Source: a bacterium
GTDB taxonomy: Bacteria > Vulcanimicrobiota > Xenobia > Xenobiales > JADMJV01
Assembly: GCA_018266105.1 (NCBI GenBank)
Contig: JAFEBA010000017.1
Location: forward strand, 1-64,000
DNA length: 64,000 nucleotides
Reading direction: 5' to 3'
The notes beneath the pieces are model-generated. The model did no database searches. It had not been told where the DNA came from and saw nothing but the letters and a program-made list of their open reading frames with translations. The position numbers were made by a program, and so were the translations under genes. Shown here piece after piece: positions 1-10,361 of the stretch (the first letter of the stretch is position 1; each line of letters begins with the position of its first letter).

Positions 1-710
1 TGCAGGCACCAGTAGCTGCGGTCGCGCAAGGCGATGCGCAACTGCTCGCCCATCCCGACACTGACCGCCGCGCCGCCGGCCGGATGCTCCGCCTTGTGGC
101 GCAGCGGCCAGGACAGCGGAATCGTCAGCAGCGTCATCGCCGCCAGGCCGAACAGGGCCGTCGCCCAACCGTAGGCACCGATCATGAACTGGGAAAGGGG
201 CGCAAAGACGAACTGCCCGAAGGAGCCCCCGGCATTGATGAAGCCCGACGCGAAAGCACGCTTGTCGGCCGGCAGACGCTGGGAGACCGCGCCCAGCAGG
301 ATCGAGAAACTACCCGCGCCGGCCCCGGCGGCAACCATCAGGCCAACGGTCACGGTAAGCGCCAGTTCGCTGTGCACGAAGGGCGTCAGCGCCAGCCCGA
401 GCGCCATCAGCGCGGCGCCGCCAAACAGCGAGCCGGCCGGGCCGTAGCGGTCGGCTACGGCGCCGAAGACCGGTTGCGAGGCGCCCCACACAAACTGCGA
501 CACGGCCATTGCAAAGCTGATGCCGGCAATCCCGATGCCGGTAGCGGTGTTCATCGGCGAAACGTACAAGCCAAGGGACAGACGCACCCCGACCGTGACC
601 ATCAGCACCGCGGCGGCGGCAAGGATCAGCAGCCAGTAAGAGGCGGCCTGGGGCGGAACGGGCGTCGGGGCGACGCCGGAGGAAGACGAAGACGTGGGGA
701 GCGACGACAT
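1..710 (-). CDS. MFS transporter, N-terminal part (runs off the window)
   Basis: Reading the minus strand from an ATG at 708-710 gives an uninterrupted frame to the window edge, about 236 residues. After a Ser/Pro-rich cytoplasmic start there are at least six hydrophobic helices, and the loop between helices 2 and 3 reads GAVADRYGPAG, matching the MFS signature motif (G-x-x-x-D-R-x-G). The protein should be a 12-helix secondary transporter of the inner membrane; the substrate cannot be told, though the family style resembles oxalate/formate-antiporter-type permeases. Its GC content and codon use are higher than those of nearly all later genes and resemble Betaproteobacteria. The C-terminal half lies outside the window. 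It lies downstream of the hybrid kinase on the same strand, so it is separate from or loosely linked to it. Confidence 0.8.
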   Translation of the reverse strand, partial: MSSLPTSSSSSGVAPTPVPPQAASYWLLILAAAAVLMVTVGVRLSLGLYVSPMNTATGIGIAGISFAMAVSQFVWGASQPVFGAVADRYGPAGSLFGGAALMALGLALTPFVHSELALTVTVGLMVAAGAGAGSFSILLGAVSQRLPADKRAFASGFINAGGSFGQFVFAPLSQFMIGAYGWATALFGLAAMTLLTIPLSWPLRHKAEHPAGGAAVSVGMGEQLRIALRDRSYWCL

Positions 711-774
711 GGCTCGGCGGTGGATGCGGACAGAATCGGCCGGCCAGCATCCGCCAGAAGCCGCATCGGGTCAA

Positions 775-3700
775 TCAGGGCTTATGGGTACGCAGGATCG
801 CCAGCGCCTCTGGAAAATCGTAGTCGCTCAGGGCCCGCTCGAAACGCTGGGCATCGTCACCAAGGCCGGCCGCCAGCATTCCGGCGGACTCCCGCGCGAG
901 TCGCAGCACCGCCACGTCGCCCTCGTTGAGAAGTGGCTCGATGCGGGCCATGAGCGCGGCGAAGGCCTGCTTGTCGGGCACGCTCTCCGCGCCGGCCGGC
1001 GCCTCGACGGGCAGCGCCCGGATGGCGGCCACGGTGGCGGACTGGGCCGCGACCAGGGCGGCCAGACGCGTATCCACCGTGACCGCATCCAGATCGTCGC
1101 GAATCGCGATTTCCAGCTCGGCCGCGAGACCCTGGACGCCAAAGGCACCGATCATGCCCGAGACGCCCTTCAGCGAATGGGCCAGCCGGCGCACTTCCGG
1201 CATGTTGTCGGCGGCCAGTTCGGCGCGGATGCGCTCCGTGTCGCCGGCGTGGCCGTCGGCGTACTTGCGGAGCAGGCGCAGGTAGTTGGGAATGCGCCCG
1301 CGCAGGTTCTTGAGGCCGTAAGCCACATCCAGTCCCGGCACTTCGTCGAGGAGCGCGCGGATGTCCGGCTCGGGCGCGCCGACAGCCTCGACCGGCGGCG
1401 CCGGCACTTCCTCCGCCGGCTGCGTCCGGCAGGGTAGCCATTGCAGCAGTTTCGAGTAAAACACCGCCGGGTCGACCGGTTTGGGCAGGTGGTCGTTCAT
1501 TCCTGCGTCCAGGCAACGTTGGCGATCTTCGCCAAAGGCATTGGCGGTCATGGCGAGGATGGGCACCCGCAGATGGCCGCGGCTGCGGATCGCCCGGGTG
1601 GCTTCGATGCCGTCCATCACCGGCATCTGCATGTCCATCAAGACCAGGTCATAGGTTTGCGATTCCAGTTTTTGCAGCGCAACCTCACCATTTTCGGCGA
1701 TATCCACCTGCAATCCGGCCTCAGCCAGCAGACCCAACGCCACCTCCTGATTGAGTTCATTGTCCTCGACCAAAAGAATGCGAGCGCCCTTAATCAAGGC
1801 CAGTTCCTCGCTCAGGTCGATGTGCTCGCGAGCTCGGGTGCGCTCTTCGACATTCTGCCCACCCAGCACGCGCACAGCCGTATCAAAGAGAACTGAGGCG
1901 TTCACGGGCTTGATCAGCACCGCGTCCAGGCCAGCCCCTTCGGCCTCTCGCAACACTTCCTCACGACCGTAGGCGGTCACCATCACCAGCTTGGGCGCCG
2001 GCGTGGAGGACTGCAGCCGGCGAGCCACTTCAAAGCCATCCATATCCGGCATACGCCAATCCAGGAACACGATTGCGAAAGACTCTTGCTCGGCCAGTTG
2101 CAGGGCTTGCTTTCCGGAGGCGGCCTCGCGCACTTCAAAATGCATGGCGCTCAGCATTTCGTGCAGCACCCCCCGTGAAAGCTCGTTATCGTCCAGTACC
2201 AGCACCCGGCTGCCGCGCAAATCCGGGGCCAGCAATCGGCGCTGAGGAATGCCCCGCACTTTGCCCAGGCGAGCGGTGAACCAGAAGGTGCTGCCCTGGT
2301 GAAGCTGGCTCTCCACACCCACATCGCCGCCCATCAACTGGGCCAGCTGCTTGGAAATGGCTAATCCCAGGCCGGTCCCGCCGTATTTGCGGCTGGTTGA
2401 GCTATCCGCCTGTTGAAAAGATTGAAAGAGACGGCCCACTTGTTCCTGGGTCAGACCTACGCCGGTGTCACGCACCGCGAAACGAAGCAAAACCTGGTCG
2501 CGGTCTTCCTCCAGCACCCTGACGGAGATGACAATTTCACCCTTTTCCGTAAATTTGACGGCGTTATTGCTATAGTTGATGAGAATCTGCCCTAGCCGAA
2601 GAGAGTCCCCGCGCAGCAGTTTGGGCACCTGAGAATCGATGTCAAAAATCAATTCCAGCCCCTTGGCTGAGGCCTTGTCGGCGATCAAATTGGCCAGGTT
2701 GTCCATCACCCGGTCCAGCTCAAAATCGATTTCTTCCATCGAAAGTTTGCCGGCTTCGATCTTCGAGAAATCCAGGATATCGTTGATGATCCCCAGCAGA
2801 TGCTGACCGGACAGCTGGATCTTCCGCACGTAATCGCGCTGTCGGGGAGTCAGATCGGTTTTCAGGGCCAGATGGGACATCCCGATAATGGCGTTCATCG
2901 GGGTGCGGATCTCGTGGCTCATATTGGCCAGAAAGTCCGACTTCATGCGAGTGGCGCCCTCGGCAATCTCTTTAGCCTGACGCAGCTCGGTCACATCAAA
3001 CAGCCAGCACAGAATGCAAGGTTCATTCTCATAAATCACGTGCACGTAGGAGGCCAGCACATAAATCGTGCGCTGATCGAAAGTCACCAGTTCGATGGGG
3101 ATATTGAGGAGATCCTCACCGTCCCGCAGGCGATCGCGAATCTCGGCGAAGCTGTCGGCCACGCTGGCGTTCAGCGCCAGTGGATAGCCGATCATATTCT
3201 CCAAATCGCCAGAAAGCATGGTGGCCAGCGACTCATTGGCGAAGACCAGCAGACCGCTCTGAACATTGACCAGCCCCACCGACACCGGACTGGATTCCAG
3301 CATGTAGCGAACCTGCTTCTCGCTGGTTTTTATCCGTTCTTCGGCTGCCTTCTGTTCGGTAATGTCCCGCACCACACCATACATGGCCGTGGGCCTGGCC
3401 TCCCGATCCCTCACCACATTGGCCACGGCGTGGATCCAGGACCTACGCCCGTCATTGGGGCGAAGGTAAGCATAGGTGGCTTCGAACTTCTCGACCTCGC
3501 CCTGGGAAGCGGCCCGGAAGGCTTTCAGGGCCGCCGACGCGGCCACTGGGTCGCCCTTCTTGACCTGAGCGTACCACTGATCCATCACGTGATAGCGCCC
3601 CTCGGCCGTCGGCTCCTCACCGAAAATGGCGGCCGCCCGCTCCGAAGCATAGAGATACTCCGAGCCATCCAAAGGCATATGCCAATAACCCGCGTGGCTA

Positions 3701-5469
3701 AGCTCCAGGGCTGTGTCGGCCAGGAAGTGTGAGCGCTGAATCTGTTCCTCTAGCTGCACCCGCGAACTGATATCGCGCAGGCTCACGCAAAAACAAAAAC
3801 CCGCTCCACCCAGGCTGGGCAACTTGGAGATTCCAACCTCCAGCGGAAACGGACTGCCATCCTTACGTTTGCCGTTGACCCGCCCTTCCACACCGGAGGC
3901 CAGACCGGCCACCAGCTGATCCATGTGCAACCCCAAAAAATCACCATGAGAGTAGCCGAAGATTTGCTCGGCGTGGGGATTGGAAAGCAAGATCAGGCCC
4001 TGCTCATCAGCCACCAATAAACCGTCCGGAGCCGACTCGATGATGCTGCGAAACCAGCTCTCGGTCATCTTGAGTTCGGCCTTCTGGGCGTCCAGTTCGA
4101 CCGTCTGCTCCTCCAGCTGGGCAGCTTGCACTTCCATGCGCTGAGCCTGCTCCTGAGTCTCCCTGAGCAGATCCTGAGTCTCCAGATTGCGCTCCAGAAT
4201 CTCCAGTGACATCGCCACTACCGGCATCAAGCTGTCCAGCATGGCGGTCTCGCGCTCGCCGAAGGTTGCAAAGGCGGCCAGCTCCACCACACCCAACAGG
4301 TCCCCACTGTGCAGAATGGGTAAAACCGCAATCGACTTGGGAACCGCCTCGCCCAGACCGGAGCCGATCTTGATATAGTCCTCGGGCGGGTTGGTCAGAG
4401 TAATGGGGACCTTCTCGCGCGCGCACTGCCCCACCAGTCCCTCGCCCAGGGCAAAACTCTGGCTCAGGTTCTTGCGCTCGCGAAAACCATAACTCCCCAT
4501 CAGCGTGAGGCGTTTTTCGCGCTCGTCAAAAACATAAAAGAGGCCCTGACCGATATTCAGCAAGGGCGCCAGCCTGGAGAGCAGGGTTTGGGCCAGCTGA
4601 GGAAAGTCGGCGGCCTGCTGCAGCTGGGGCGAAATCTCGGCCACGTGGGTTTTCACCCAACGTTGAGCCTCCGTCTGACGAGCACCGGCTTGCAACACCT
4701 TGATCGAGCGAGCCATCGCTCCGATTTCGTTGGGGAAGTCGGTGTAGGGGACGGTCACCTCAAGTTGACCCACAGCCAGGCTTTCAACCACGACCCGCAG
4801 GTCTTCGGCGGGCCGGCGAATCGAATGGCCCACCAAATATCCGAAGGGCAACCCGATAAAGCCGAGAGCCAGTAAGATCCAGTTGACGCGACGACTGAAC
4901 TCGACAATCTCGCGGGCTTCCTCGCCCACCTCTTTGCCTTCCAGCTGCTTCCCTCGGGCCACCAGAGCCAGCCGGTCGTCGGCTCCGGCGATAATCGACT
5001 GCAGGTCGTCCGAGGCCGCCAGCAGTTCACCCTGGCCCTTGTTGTAGCCCTGCTTATCGATCAGCATGATGAGCTCATCCACGTTGCGGCGATAGGCCTG
5101 CCAGAGGGTCTCGAACTCAAGCAAGGTCTGTTTGTTTTCGTCTCGAGTGACCGTCTCTTTGCCGAGGGCCAGTTCACTCTCCACGTTCTTCTCTGCGTTG
5201 AGCAGGTCCTGATGAGCCAGTTTGCGCTTCACTTCGTCGCTGGCCAGCATCATCTCGCGCAACGACCGGCCCACCTTGGTCAGGTTGATCTGAGCCTCTT
5301 TGATATGCGAAAGACCCAGCAATTCGCGATCCACCAGAGCCTGAGTCTGCACGCTCAAGCGTCGCTGTGTTTCGTTTGCGTGAATCCCGACCACGATCAA
5401 GATGGTCAGCAAATATCCAAAGCCCGTGATCAGCTTTTGACGCAGCGTGAGTTTTTGAATCCAGCTCAT
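775..5469 (-). CDS. Giant hybrid sensor histidine kinase (sensor-HAMP-GAF-3xPAS-HisKA-HATPase-REC-REC-HPt)
   Basis: This 1564-residue membrane kinase has helices at about 13-31 and 196-216 flanking a ~165-residue helical external sensor. It continues with HAMP (217-270), GAF (280-425), a coiled coil, three PAS units (470-580, 585-710, 715-830), HisKA with the phospho-His in SHEIRTP (about H852), HATPase (955-1070, DTGVGL and GGTGLGL), two receivers (Asp about 1137 and 1279) and an HPt domain (HSLKG, about H1431). It can therefore run a whole His-Asp-His relay alone. Its stop-start junction with the CheB-CheR gene upstream is TGATG, so translation is probably coupled. Base composition changes sharply near 1620, inside [13 protein letters not shown] of receiver 2. 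Everything downstream of that point in the protein (end of receiver 2, HPt) looks proteobacterial, so the C-terminus may belong to another genome. Confidence 0.9.
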   Translation of the reverse strand: MSWIQKLTLRQKLITGFGYLLTILIVVGIHANETQRRLSVQTQALVDRELLGLSHIKEAQINLTKVGRSLREMMLASDEVKRKLAHQDLLNAEKNVESELALGKETVTRDENKQTLLEFETLWQAYRRNVDELIMLIDKQGYNKGQGELLAASDDLQSIIAGADDRLALVARGKQLEGKEVGEEAREIVEFSRRVNWILLALGFIGLPFGYLVGHSIRRPAEDLRVVVESLAVGQLEVTVPYTDFPNEIGAMARSIKVLQAGARQTEAQRWVKTHVAEISPQLQQAADFPQLAQTLLSRLAPLLNIGQGLFYVFDEREKRLTLMGSYGFRERKNLSQSFALGEGLVGQCAREKVPITLTNPPEDYIKIGSGLGEAVPKSIAVLPILHSGDLLGVVELAAFATFGERETAMLDSLMPVVAMSLEILERNLETQDLLRETQEQAQRMEVQAAQLEEQTVELDAQKAELKMTESWFRSIIESAPDGLLVADEQGLILLSNPHAEQIFGYSHGDFLGLHMDQLVAGLASGVEGRVNGKRKDGSPFPLEVGISKLPSLGGAGFCFCVSLRDISSRVQLEEQIQRSHFLADTALELSHAGYWHMPLDGSEYLYASERAAAIFGEEPTAEGRYHVMDQWYAQVKKGDPVAASAALKAFRAASQGEVEKFEATYAYLRPNDGRRSWIHAVANVVRDREARPTAMYGVVRDITEQKAAEERIKTSEKQVRYMLESSPVSVGLVNVQSGLLVFANESLATMLSGDLENMIGYPLALNASVADSFAEIRDRLRDGEDLLNIPIELVTFDQRTIYVLASYVHVIYENEPCILCWLFDVTELRQAKEIAEGATRMKSDFLANMSHEIRTPMNAIIGMSHLALKTDLTPRQRDYVRKIQLSGQHLLGIINDILDFSKIEAGKLSMEEIDFELDRVMDNLANLIADKASAKGLELIFDIDSQVPKLLRGDSLRLGQILINYSNNAVKFTEKGEIVISVRVLEEDRDQVLLRFAVRDTGVGLTQEQVGRLFQSFQQADSSTSRKYGGTGLGLAISKQLAQLMGGDVGVESQLHQGSTFWFTARLGKVRGIPQRRLLAPDLRGSRVLVLDDNELSRGVLHEMLSAMHFEVREAASGKQALQLAEQESFAIVFLDWRMPDMDGFEVARRLQSSTPAPKLVMVTAYGREEVLREAEGAGLDAVLIKPVNASVLFDTAVRVLGGQNVEERTRAREHIDLSEELALIKGARILLVEDNELNQEVALGLLAEAGLQVDIAENGEVALQKLESQTYDLVLMDMQMPVMDGIEATRAIRSRGHLRVPILAMTANAFGEDRQRCLDAGMNDHLPKPVDPAVFYSKLLQWLPCRTQPAEEVPAPPVEAVGAPEPDIRALLDEVPGLDVAYGLKNLRGRIPNYLRLLRKYADGHAGDTERIRAELAADNMPEVRRLAHSLKGVSGMIGAFGVQGLAAELEIAIRDDLDAVTVDTRLAALVAAQSATVAAIRALPVEAPAGAESVPDKQAFAALMARIEPLLNEGDVAVLRLARESAGMLAAGLGDDAQRFERALSDYDFPEALAILRTHKP

Positions 5470-6839
5470 CAGCTCGCCAGCGCTCCTCGTCGCCGGTAAA
5501 GGCGGTGCTGCTTATGCACGGGCGCAAAAAGCCGGGCGCCCAGAGGTCCGGCCGTCTCCGAGGGCGCCAGAAAGAGCAGCCCCCCCGGCTTCAGCCCCCG
5601 ACTGAATGCCTGGAGCAGCTCGCCCTGCGGGCCAGGCTGCAGATAGATCAGCAAATTGCGGCAGCTAATCAAATCCAAATGCTCAGGAATCGGCCCGGTC
5701 AGCACGTCCTGTCGAGTGAAACGGACCATCGAGCGGAGCAATTCGCTGACTTGATAGCCTTTGCCTGTGCTATAAAAGTAACGTTCGCGCCGCGCCGGCG
5801 GCACAAGCTCGAGGGCCTGAGATGAATAGATCCCGCGACGAGCGACCGCCAGCGCCTCCTCACTCAGGTCGCAGGCGCTCAGCCAGCATTGACTGACTGC
5901 CGCCTCAGCTCCCAGCATCTCCACCAGCAGCATGGCCAGAGAATAGGCTTCCTCGCCCGTGGCGCAGGCAGGCACCCAGATGCGAATCGGTCGCTTCAAA
6001 CGAGCCAGGTCACGACGCAACTCGGCCTCCAGAGCCCCGAAACACTCTTGGTCTCGGAAAAATCCCGAGAGCGAAACGAGAAACTCCTGTTGCAAATGAC
6101 TTAATTCTCCAGGCTGGCGCTGAATCAAATCCAGATATGGCTTCAGACCCTTGAGCTTCAAAGCGGAAAGCCGACGGTCCAACCGACGCAGAAGCGTTTC
6201 CTGCTTGTAGCCTCGGAAATCGACTCCGGTCGCCTGCAAAACCTGCTCCAGCAGCGCAGCCAGTCCGCTGGATGCGGCGGGTCGCGAAAGCCGGCCGGCA
6301 ATGATGGCTCCCATCTGATCAGCAGGCAAGACTCTGTCCACCGCGCCTGCCTCGATGGCTGCCCGGGGCATGCCAGGAAAGCGGGCCAATTCTGGGGCCT
6401 GAGCCAGAGTCAGACCGCCCGCAGCCTGAATCGCCCGGCAACCCGCCACACCGTCCGAGCCCGCCCCGGAGAGAATCACGGCCAGCGAACACTCCCCGAC
6501 CTGCCCGGCCAGAGACTGCAGAAGCGTGTCCACTGAAGGCCTGGACAGACTGCTGGCGGGCGTCAACTCTAAAAGCGTTCCACGAACCCTACCATCCTGT
6601 CCGGCCGGAATCCAATAAACCCGGTCCGGAACAAGCGTTTCTCCAGGCCGAGCCACCTGAACCGGCAAAGGACAATCAAATCTCACCAGTTCGACCATTT
6701 TCTGCGTATCGCCGTCACCCGGCTGATGCTGGGCGATAATATAGGCGGCCCGACCAGTGCTGGGGAGGTGAGCAAGCAACTGGCGCACTGCTTCCAGTCC
6801 CCCGGCCGAAGCTCCGATACCCACCAAAGCCAGGGTCAT
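5469..6839 (-). CDS. CheB-CheR fusion: receptor methylesterase plus methyltransferase
   Basis: The 456-residue protein joins a CheB methylesterase domain (1-185; catalytic Ser in GIGASAGG, His in AQHQPG, Asp in LSGAGSDG) to a CheR methyltransferase domain (about 195-456; SAM loop [12 protein letters not shown], then [11 protein letters not shown]). No receiver precedes CheB, so activity is probably not gated by phosphorylation within the protein. The start at 6839 is preferred over upstream in-frame codons because it forms a 4-bp ATGA overlap with the preceding receptor gene. Known CheB-CheR fusions usually carry PAS and kinase domains on the same chain; here those parts sit in the two flanking genes. 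I infer that it sets reversible glutamyl methylation of the neighbouring HAMP-containing receptor or kinase, because no classic MCP lies beside it. Confidence 0.88.
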   Translation of the reverse strand: MTLALVGIGASAGGLEAVRQLLAHLPSTGRAAYIIAQHQPGDGDTQKMVELVRFDCPLPVQVARPGETLVPDRVYWIPAGQDGRVRGTLLELTPASSLSRPSVDTLLQSLAGQVGECSLAVILSGAGSDGVAGCRAIQAAGGLTLAQAPELARFPGMPRAAIEAGAVDRVLPADQMGAIIAGRLSRPAASSGLAALLEQVLQATGVDFRGYKQETLLRRLDRRLSALKLKGLKPYLDLIQRQPGELSHLQQEFLVSLSGFFRDQECFGALEAELRRDLARLKRPIRIWVPACATGEEAYSLAMLLVEMLGAEAAVSQCWLSACDLSEEALAVARRGIYSSQALELVPPARRERYFYSTGKGYQVSELLRSMVRFTRQDVLTGPIPEHLDLISCRNLLIYLQPGPQGELLQAFSRGLKPGGLLFLAPSETAGPLGARLFAPVHKQHRLYRRRGALAS

Positions 6840-8230
6840 GGACAGGCATCCTCGGCAAAGAGAATGCGCTCGGCCTGCTCCTGGGAAAAGCGCAATGAGG
6901 TTTGGTAGGCCTGCAACTCTTGAGCCAGTTTCTGAGCTCGCAAGTTTCTTTGCAAGATCTCCAAATTCAAACAAACGGTTGAAGCCGCTGCTTCAAGCGA
7001 TTCCACCTGAGCGGGGGTGGGTTTCTGAAAAGCGGCCAGCTCAACCACGGCCAGTGTTTTCCCATCGGACAGGACCGGCATCAGGATCAGACTGCGAGGC
7101 TGGGCCTCCCCGGAACCCGAGGCAATTTTCACGTAGCCGGCCGGAAGATCGCTCAGAACCAGCAGTTTTTTCTCAACCTGACACTGTCCCACCAGCCCCT
7201 GACCGGGGGCAAAACGCTCCAGTCGGCCCGGACAACCACCATAGGTTCCCCAGCAGACCAGCTCGGACTCTTGCTCCTGAGCGCAATAGAAGGCGCCATA
7301 GCCGCCCTCAACCAGAGGCACCAACCTGGACAACAAGCAATTGGCAAAGCTCTCAGGGGTTTCGGCGTGATGCAGAGCGGCCGCGATCTCCGCAATCTGC
7401 GTTTTCAAGGCCCGTTGACGCTCGGCTTCCTCGCTGGCTCGCCGGTAGCGCTCGAGTGAACGGGCAATGTCGCCCACTTCGCTTTTCTCGCGCTGGTAAG
7501 CGATCGTAACATCCTTCTGCCCTGAGAGCAGAGCGCCCAGACTCTGGTTGATGCTGGTCAATGGCTCCACCACCCGCCGCCAAAAAAACAGGCTGAGCAC
7601 AGCGCCGGTGGAGAGCGAATTCAGCACCAGCAGACAGAAGCCGGTGATGGCCCAATCCCGGGCCCGCTGAGCCAGCGACTCTGACTCCTGACCCAGCCGG
7701 TCACTGAGAGCTTCGCGGAATTGCTCGATCGGGTCCATAATCGACTTTTTGGCTTCACGATAAGGTTGACCGAAGACCAGAGCCACGGCCTGACTGAGGT
7801 GTCCCTGGTCGGCCTGGGCGATGGCCTGATTCTCCAGAGCCACCAGACGATCCGAATTTTGCTTGGAGCGCTCGAGCAAATCTCGCTCGCTGGACTTCAA
7901 GTCGAGTTCCAGCAGGCCCTTGACGGCCTTCTCGCGATTGCGATCCAAGTTCAACTCTCGGTTAAATTCGTCTAAATAGAGCTTATCGCCGCTGGCCGCA
8001 TAGCCACGAACGGACGAAGTCAGACGATCACTGCCGTAGGCCAGCTGATCTGCCAGGTTCATGGCTTCCTCGCGGTGGCGAGCGGCAGATTCCTGGAGTC
8101 TGCGCAGATTCATAGCCTGCAGACCACATGTCAGTGTCAGGACCGTCAGAATTCCCAAGAAGATCACCAGATGACGACTTTGGCGACGGATACTATTCTG
8201 ATTGACGGCACCGGCCGATATCTCGGACAT
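6836..8230 (-). CDS. Membrane receptor without kinase domain (CHASE3-like-HAMP-GAF)
   Basis: Starting at the ATG at 8230 the protein has 464 residues: a transmembrane helix (20-40), a helical CHASE3-like external domain (41-190), a second helix (192-215), HAMP (216-270), GAF (about 280-425) and a short C-terminal coiled coil. Nothing resembling HisKA, HATPase, GGDEF or an MCP signalling tip follows; the chain ends a few residues after the coil. The GAF domain is clearly paralogous to that of the giant kinase two genes downstream (both share GQGLVGQC-like and VVELAAF stretches). It opens the three-gene minus-strand operon and is divergent from the partner-switching gene. The frame is open for 44 further codons upstream, but that would overlap the divergent gene, so I prefer 8230. 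It is likely the ligand sensor whose signal the other two proteins process. Confidence 0.82.
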   Translation of the reverse strand: MSEISAGAVNQNSIRRQSRHLVIFLGILTVLTLTCGLQAMNLRRLQESAARHREEAMNLADQLAYGSDRLTSSVRGYAASGDKLYLDEFNRELNLDRNREKAVKGLLELDLKSSERDLLERSKQNSDRLVALENQAIAQADQGHLSQAVALVFGQPYREAKKSIMDPIEQFREALSDRLGQESESLAQRARDWAITGFCLLVLNSLSTGAVLSLFFWRRVVEPLTSINQSLGALLSGQKDVTIAYQREKSEVGDIARSLERYRRASEEAERQRALKTQIAEIAAALHHAETPESFANCLLSRLVPLVEGGYGAFYCAQEQESELVCWGTYGGCPGRLERFAPGQGLVGQCQVEKKLLVLSDLPAGYVKIASGSGEAQPRSLILMPVLSDGKTLAVVELAAFQKPTPAQVESLEAAASTVCLNLEILQRNLRAQKLAQELQAYQTSLRFSQEQAERILFAEDACP

Positions 8231-8288
8231 GAAGCTCGATTCGCGCCCCCGCGAAGGAAATCCGCCTGAAGCGAAGCACCCTCCCCCT

Positions 8289-9881
8289 ATGGAAGACAGG
8301 CCGCGCGTCCTGATTGTGGACGATACCCCTGAAAATATTTTTATGCTTTCGGCCACCCTCAAGCACGGTTACTCACTCACAACCGCCACCAACGGCGCCG
8401 AAGCCCTCAAAATGGCGGCTCAGACCCCCCACCCGGACCTGATTCTGCTGGACGTTTGCATGCCCGACATGGACGGCTACAAGGTCTGCGAAATTTTAAA
8501 GCAAACCCCGGGATGTTCGAACATTCCCATCGTTTTTGTGACCGGTCTGAGCAGCGCAGAAGAGGAGCGAGTGGGTCTGGCGGCCGGAGCCGTGGATTAT
8601 ATCACCAAGCCCTTCCACCCCGAACTGGTCAAGGCTCGCGTCAACAACCATATCGAACTCAAGCGCCACCGGGACAACCTGGAACAAGAAGTGCAAAGGC
8701 GCAGCCGCGAACTGGTGCAGGCCACACTGGCCCGCACCATGTTGGAGAACGACCTGCGTCTGGCCCTGAAGCTCCAGCTTTCGCTGCTGCCACCCGCCCG
8801 CTACCGTTCTCCTCAGCAGGGTGGCTGCGAGGTCGCCACGGTACTGCGTCCGGCCCGAGCCATCGGCGGTGATTTTTACGACTATCTGCATTTAAGCCCG
8901 CAAAAGGTCTTGTTTACCCTCGGAGATGTCTCCGATAAGGGCGTGGCCTCAGCTCTCTTTATGGTCAGGGTGGTCACGCTGCTGCACTGGCTGGCCCATA
9001 CCGCCAGCCACCCCTCAGAACTGCTGGCGTCCCTAAACAAAGCCCTATGTCACGACAATGACGCGGGTATGTTCGTAACTCTGGGGTGCGGCCTGGCCGA
9101 CCTGGAAAAAGGCGAAATTCTCTACGCCAGCGGTGGCCACGAGGAACCCATCTTGCTCACCCCGGGTCAGCCCGCCCAACAACTCAAGGTGGACGGCGGG
9201 CCGGCTCTGGGGCTCTACGAAGAAGCCAGCTTCCCGGCCCACAGCTGGGTGCTCAAGCGAGGGCAGTGCCTGGTACTCCTTTCTGATGGCGTAACCGAGG
9301 CAAACGACGCCGCCGCTCGAGAGTTCGGAAGCGAGCGCTTGGTGGAGAGCCTCGGATTTATGCAGGAATGCACGCCCACCAGGGTAGTGGAAACCTGCTT
9401 GAAAGCCGTGGAGGGCTTCACCGGTGGAGTAGAACTCAGTGACGACCTGACGTTGATGGCTTTCCAACCCGGCAGCAGTCAACGTTTCCGCTGGGATATC
9501 GAATGCTCCATGGAAGGTTTGGCCAAGTTCACTCAGGATCTGCATTCCAGTCTACTTTCGGCGGGCTGTAGCCAGGACTGCCTGCACGATCTGGACCTTG
9601 TCAGCGAGGAATTACTGGTCAACACCATTCGTTATGGCTTTCCTGGGCCGCAGGAAGAGGCTTTTATGGAAGTCTCTTTGTGGGCCGACGCCTATCACGT
9701 GCACCTGGTGTTGCGCGACAACGGGGTTCCTTTCAATCCGCTGGAAGCGGAGGAACGAGAAGAGGACAAAGTGGGCGGCTGGGGCATTCCCCTGATCAGG
9801 TCCTTGATGGATGAATTTGACTATCAACGAATTGGCGACATCAATGAAATTACGATACTAAGACGAGAACGGGAAAACTAA
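8289..9881 (+). CDS. Receiver-PP2C phosphatase-anti-sigma-kinase fusion (RsbU/RsbW-like partner-switching regulator)
   Basis: From the ATG at 8289 the protein has 530 residues: a receiver (LILLDVCMPDMDG phosphoacceptor, later TKPF lysine), a coiled linker, a SpoIIE/RsbU-type PP2C phosphatase (IGGDFYDY and GDVSDKG metal-binding motifs) and a C-terminal HATPase_c domain of the RsbW/SpoIIAB kind (SEELLVNTIRYG, RDNGVPF, GGWGIPLI). A phosphorelay input could thus switch the phosphatase, and one chain holds both the phosphatase that activates and the kinase that inactivates a STAS antagonist. The STAS gene follows directly. In-frame starts at 8229 (ATG) and 8202 (TTG) are possible; neither has a clear ribosome binding site, and 8229 would overlap the start codon of the divergent receptor gene. 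Confidence 0.88.
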   Translation: MEDRPRVLIVDDTPENIFMLSATLKHGYSLTTATNGAEALKMAAQTPHPDLILLDVCMPDMDGYKVCEILKQTPGCSNIPIVFVTGLSSAEEERVGLAAGAVDYITKPFHPELVKARVNNHIELKRHRDNLEQEVQRRSRELVQATLARTMLENDLRLALKLQLSLLPPARYRSPQQGGCEVATVLRPARAIGGDFYDYLHLSPQKVLFTLGDVSDKGVASALFMVRVVTLLHWLAHTASHPSELLASLNKALCHDNDAGMFVTLGCGLADLEKGEILYASGGHEEPILLTPGQPAQQLKVDGGPALGLYEEASFPAHSWVLKRGQCLVLLSDGVTEANDAAAREFGSERLVESLGFMQECTPTRVVETCLKAVEGFTGGVELSDDLTLMAFQPGSSQRFRWDIECSMEGLAKFTQDLHSSLLSAGCSQDCLHDLDLVSEELLVNTIRYGFPGPQEEAFMEVSLWADAYHVHLVLRDNGVPFNPLEAEEREEDKVGGWGIPLIRSLMDEFDYQRIGDINEITILRREREN

Positions 9882-9927
9882 GCCAGGTTGGCGAAGCGCG
9901 CCAGCCAAAAGTGTGAGGAGTGATGCA

Positions 9928-10302
9928 ATGGCCCTGAAAATTGAAGTTTTGAAAAGCGATTCTGGAAAGTGCCGTATTGAGTTAAAAGGCCGACTGGACA
10001 CCCACACGGCCGAACAGCTGGACGAGAAACTGGAATCCCTCGACCCTGTCAATCATCTGGTGCAGATCGTGGACCTGCAGGACCTGGAATATATCAGCAG
10101 CGCCGGACTTCGCAGCCTCTTTCGCGCCAAGAAAAAGCTGAGCGCGGCTGGCGGCCAGTTTCTGGTCGTTCACCCTCAACCCCAGGTGCAGAAGGTTTTT
10201 GACGTGGTGAAAGCCCTGCCCAGCGAAGGGATCTTTACCAGTCAGGCAGAGTTGGACGATTATCTGGATAAGATTCAGCGCCGGGCCCGAGAACAGGATT
10301 GA
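9928..10302 (+). CDS. STAS-domain anti-sigma factor antagonist (SpoIIAA/RsbV-like)
   Basis: This is a 124-residue single STAS domain with the conserved phosphorylatable serine region in YISSAGLRSL and the usual preceding strand VDLQDLEYI. Such proteins bind an RsbW-type kinase when dephosphorylated and release its partner, commonly a sigma factor. The start at 9928 is chosen because GAGGAG at 9915-9920 sits 7 bases upstream. It lies 46 bases after the receiver-PP2C-HATPase gene on the same strand and is its obvious substrate. No sigma factor gene is nearby, so the final output is unknown; in several lineages these modules control secretion or biofilm proteins directly rather than sigma factors. 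Confidence 0.88.
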   Translation: MALKIEVLKSDSGKCRIELKGRLDTHTAEQLDEKLESLDPVNHLVQIVDLQDLEYISSAGLRSLFRAKKKLSAAGGQFLVVHPQPQVQKVFDVVKALPSEGIFTSQAELDDYLDKIQRRAREQD

Positions 10303-10311
10303 ACTTTGCAG

Positions 10312-10356
10312 GGGCGGACGTGCCGGGTTGCTCCAACTCGAGCCGTCCGTCCGCCC
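10312..10356. terminator. Hairpin between convergent genes
   Basis: GGGCGGACG at 10312-10320 pairs perfectly with CGTCCGCCC at 10348-10356. It lies in the 59-base gap between the STAS gene and the convergent NlpC/P60-like gene. No T-run follows on either strand, so it may act as a weak or factor-assisted bidirectional terminator. Confidence 0.45.
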
Positions 10357-10361
10357 GGCCG

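Noticed and set aside
84..929. Long plus-strand open frame opposite the MFS transporter and kinase C-terminus
   Set aside because: Its protein is Arg/Gly/His-rich with no fold-like pattern, while the opposite strand encodes clear MFS helices and an HPt domain. High GC removes stop codons by chance.
2800..3732. 310-residue plus-strand frame opposite the PAS domains of the giant kinase
   Set aside because: It is the mirror of codons in a well-supported kinase and has no ribosome binding site or recognisable domain.
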